From Bacteroides sp. (GTDB taxonomy: Bacteria > Bacteroidota > Bacteroidia > Bacteroidales > Bacteroidaceae), in assembly GCA_019416685.1 (NCBI GenBank), contig DXWV01000082.1, forward strand, positions 47,364 through 89,854: a stretch of DNA of 42,491 bases. Reading direction: 5' to 3'. The notes under the pieces were generated by a model. It saw nothing but the letters and a program-made list of their open reading frames with translations, was not told where the DNA came from and did not search any database. A program made the position numbers and the translations under genes. This document shows, piece by piece, positions 41,267-42,491 of this stretch. How positions within the stretch are numbered: position 1 is the stretch's first letter; the number at the start of each line of letters is the position of its first letter.

Positions 41267-41406
41267 GTATAAAATATTCATTAAAGAGTAAGGAAATATA
41301 AAAAAAAAGTCCGTTATTTGTGCTCTGATAGAGATATACGTGCAAATGTAGCCTCTATTTGATATATTAAAAACGGAAAAAAATCATATAATAATAGAGT
41401 AAAGAC

Positions 41407-42450
41407 ATGGAGTTCTCGGCTAAGCAAATTGCAGCATTTATCCAAGGTGAAATTATAGGAGATGAAAACGCAACCGTACATACGTTCGCAAAAATAGAAG
41501 AAGGAATACCCGGAGCGATTTCATTCCTTTCCAATCCGAAATATACATCTTACATATATGAAACACAATCCAGCATTGTGCTGGTGAACAAAGATTTTGA
41601 ACCGGAACATAATATAAAGACCACACTAATCAAAGTAGACAACGCTTACGAAAGCCTTGCAAAATTGCTCAATCTCTATGAAATGAGTAAACCAAAGAAG
41701 CACGGTATTGATTCACTGGCATTTGTTTCTCCAAGTGCCCATATCGGTGAAAATGTATATATCGGAGCATTTGCTTACATTGGCGAGAATGCCATTATCG
41801 GAGACAATACTTTAATCTATCCACATACTTATATAGGTGATGGAGTGAAAATAGGAACTAATTGTATACTCTATTCTAATGTAAATGTATATCATGACTG
41901 TCATATCGGCAACGAATGTGTTCTACACTCCGGTGCGGTTATTGGTGCAGATGGTTTCGGTTTCGCACCCACCCCACAAGGATATGAAAAAATCCCTCAG
42001 ATTGGAATTGTAATCCTTGAAGATAAAGTAGATATAGGTGCCAATACCTGTGTAGATCGCGCCACAATGGGAGCTACTGTAATACATAGCGGCGTTAAGC
42101 TGGACAATCTGATACAAGTAGCTCATAATGACGAAATAGGTTCTCACACTGTAATGGCAGCTCAAGTGGGTATTGCCGGATCTACAAAAATAGGAGAATG
42201 GTGTATGTTTGGCGGGCAAGTAGGTATCGCAGGACACATCAAGATAGGTGACAAAGTGAACCTTGGCGCACAGTCGGGCGTACCGGGAGATATCAAAACC
42301 GGTAGCCAACTGATAGGTACTCCTCCTGTGGAACCAAAGCAATACTTCAAGTCATTCATTATACAAAAAAGACTGCCTGAACTGCAGAAAGAAGTAAATA
42401 GTCTGCGTAAAGAGCTTGACGAACTAAAACAACAACTATTAAATAAGTAA
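41407..42450 (+). CDS. lpxD: UDP-3-O-acyl-glucosamine N-acyltransferase
   Basis: A 347-residue lipid A biosynthesis enzyme that adds the N-linked 3-hydroxyacyl chain. N-terminal uridine-binding domain (FSAKQIAAFIQGEIIGDENA, ISFLSNPKY); left-handed beta-helix of hexapeptide repeats from about 105 to 310; catalytic His240 in QVAHNDEIGSH; C-terminal coiled coil (LPELQKEVNSLRKELDELKQ). The next gene, lpxC, starts three bases after the stop. Confidence 0.95.
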   Translation: MEFSAKQIAAFIQGEIIGDENATVHTFAKIEEGIPGAISFLSNPKYTSYIYETQSSIVLVNKDFEPEHNIKTTLIKVDNAYESLAKLLNLYEMSKPKKHGIDSLAFVSPSAHIGENVYIGAFAYIGENAIIGDNTLIYPHTYIGDGVKIGTNCILYSNVNVYHDCHIGNECVLHSGAVIGADGFGFAPTPQGYEKIPQIGIVILEDKVDIGANTCVDRATMGATVIHSGVKLDNLIQVAHNDEIGSHTVMAAQVGIAGSTKIGEWCMFGGQVGIAGHIKIGDKVNLGAQSGVPGDIKTGSQLIGTPPVEPKQYFKSFIIQKRLPELQKEVNSLRKELDELKQQLLNK

Positions 42451-42453
42451 CCA

Positions 42454-42491
42454 ATGCTGAAACAAAAAACTCTGAAAGATAGCTTTTCACT
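42454..42491 (+). CDS. lpxC: LpxC (probable LpxC-FabZ fusion), 5' end only
   Basis: The first codons read MLKQKTLKDSFSL, matching the start of Bacteroides UDP-3-O-acyl-GlcNAc deacetylase, usually fused to FabZ in this group. The gene runs off the window. The call rests on these residues and on its position after lpxD. Confidence 0.75.
   Translation, partial: MLKQKTLKDSFS

Overview
The window looks like a chromosomal segment of a gut Bacteroides or close relative. It has moderate-to-low GC content and Bacteroides-type -7 promoter boxes (TAnnTTTG) ahead of many genes, with no strong Shine-Dalgarno sequences. Typical families are present: a hybrid two-component regulator, DUF3575/DUF3868 plus Mfa/Fim-type fimbrillins, DUF3256, and the HD-phosphohydrolase / lpxD / lpxC order. 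Species cannot be fixed from the sequence alone.

Layout. (1) 1-4899: 3' half of tRNA-Gly(UCC) with its terminator, an exported GH2 beta-galactosidase and a NahK-like sugar kinase. (2) 4968-7426, minus strand: truA, an EamA-type transporter and a DUF3256 protein. (3) 7481-26676: a fimbrial island. It holds a hybrid two-component regulator and a small lipoprotein gene (both minus), DUF3575 and DUF3868 outer-membrane proteins, a 1.08 kb gene-free control region, four lipoprotein fimbrial subunits (major fimbrillin, FimB/Mfa2-type anchor, accessory subunit, large tip protein), a small cytoplasmic protein, and two translationally coupled membrane sensor-kinase-like genes on the opposite strand. 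(4) 26830-42491, plus strand: NfeD-like protein and flotillin, an M15-like lipoprotein, PhoH, purC, ubiE, aroE, an alpha/beta hydrolase, a TPM-domain protein, lemA, purM, prfA, pyrF, an HD phosphohydrolase, lpxD and the first codons of lpxC.

Two things stand out. First, all three sensor-kinase homologues around the fimbrial operon lack the H-box phosphoacceptor histidine (Gln, Leu and Ser in its place). The receiver and AraC-type DNA-binding domain of the hybrid regulator look intact. The fimbriae may therefore be controlled by non-canonical signalling proteins.

Second, many intergenic gaps of the housekeeping portions carry arrays of 7- or 8-base tandem units. They often begin at the stop codon of the upstream gene, and many are arranged as two inverted arms around a short central core. 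The unit differs from locus to locus (GTTGAAA, GTGATTA, CGATTTA, AACTCAAA, TTGGCACA types), but units agree within a locus. Related core sequences (AGCTGCGC...GCATAGTAA) recur between arrays with unrelated arms. A second set has 10-base units (CACAGAGTTC, AACGCAGATT types), and one locus has four 22-base palindromic units. This unit-homogenised, core-conserved architecture is the best candidate here for an undescribed system. All functional statements about it are inference.
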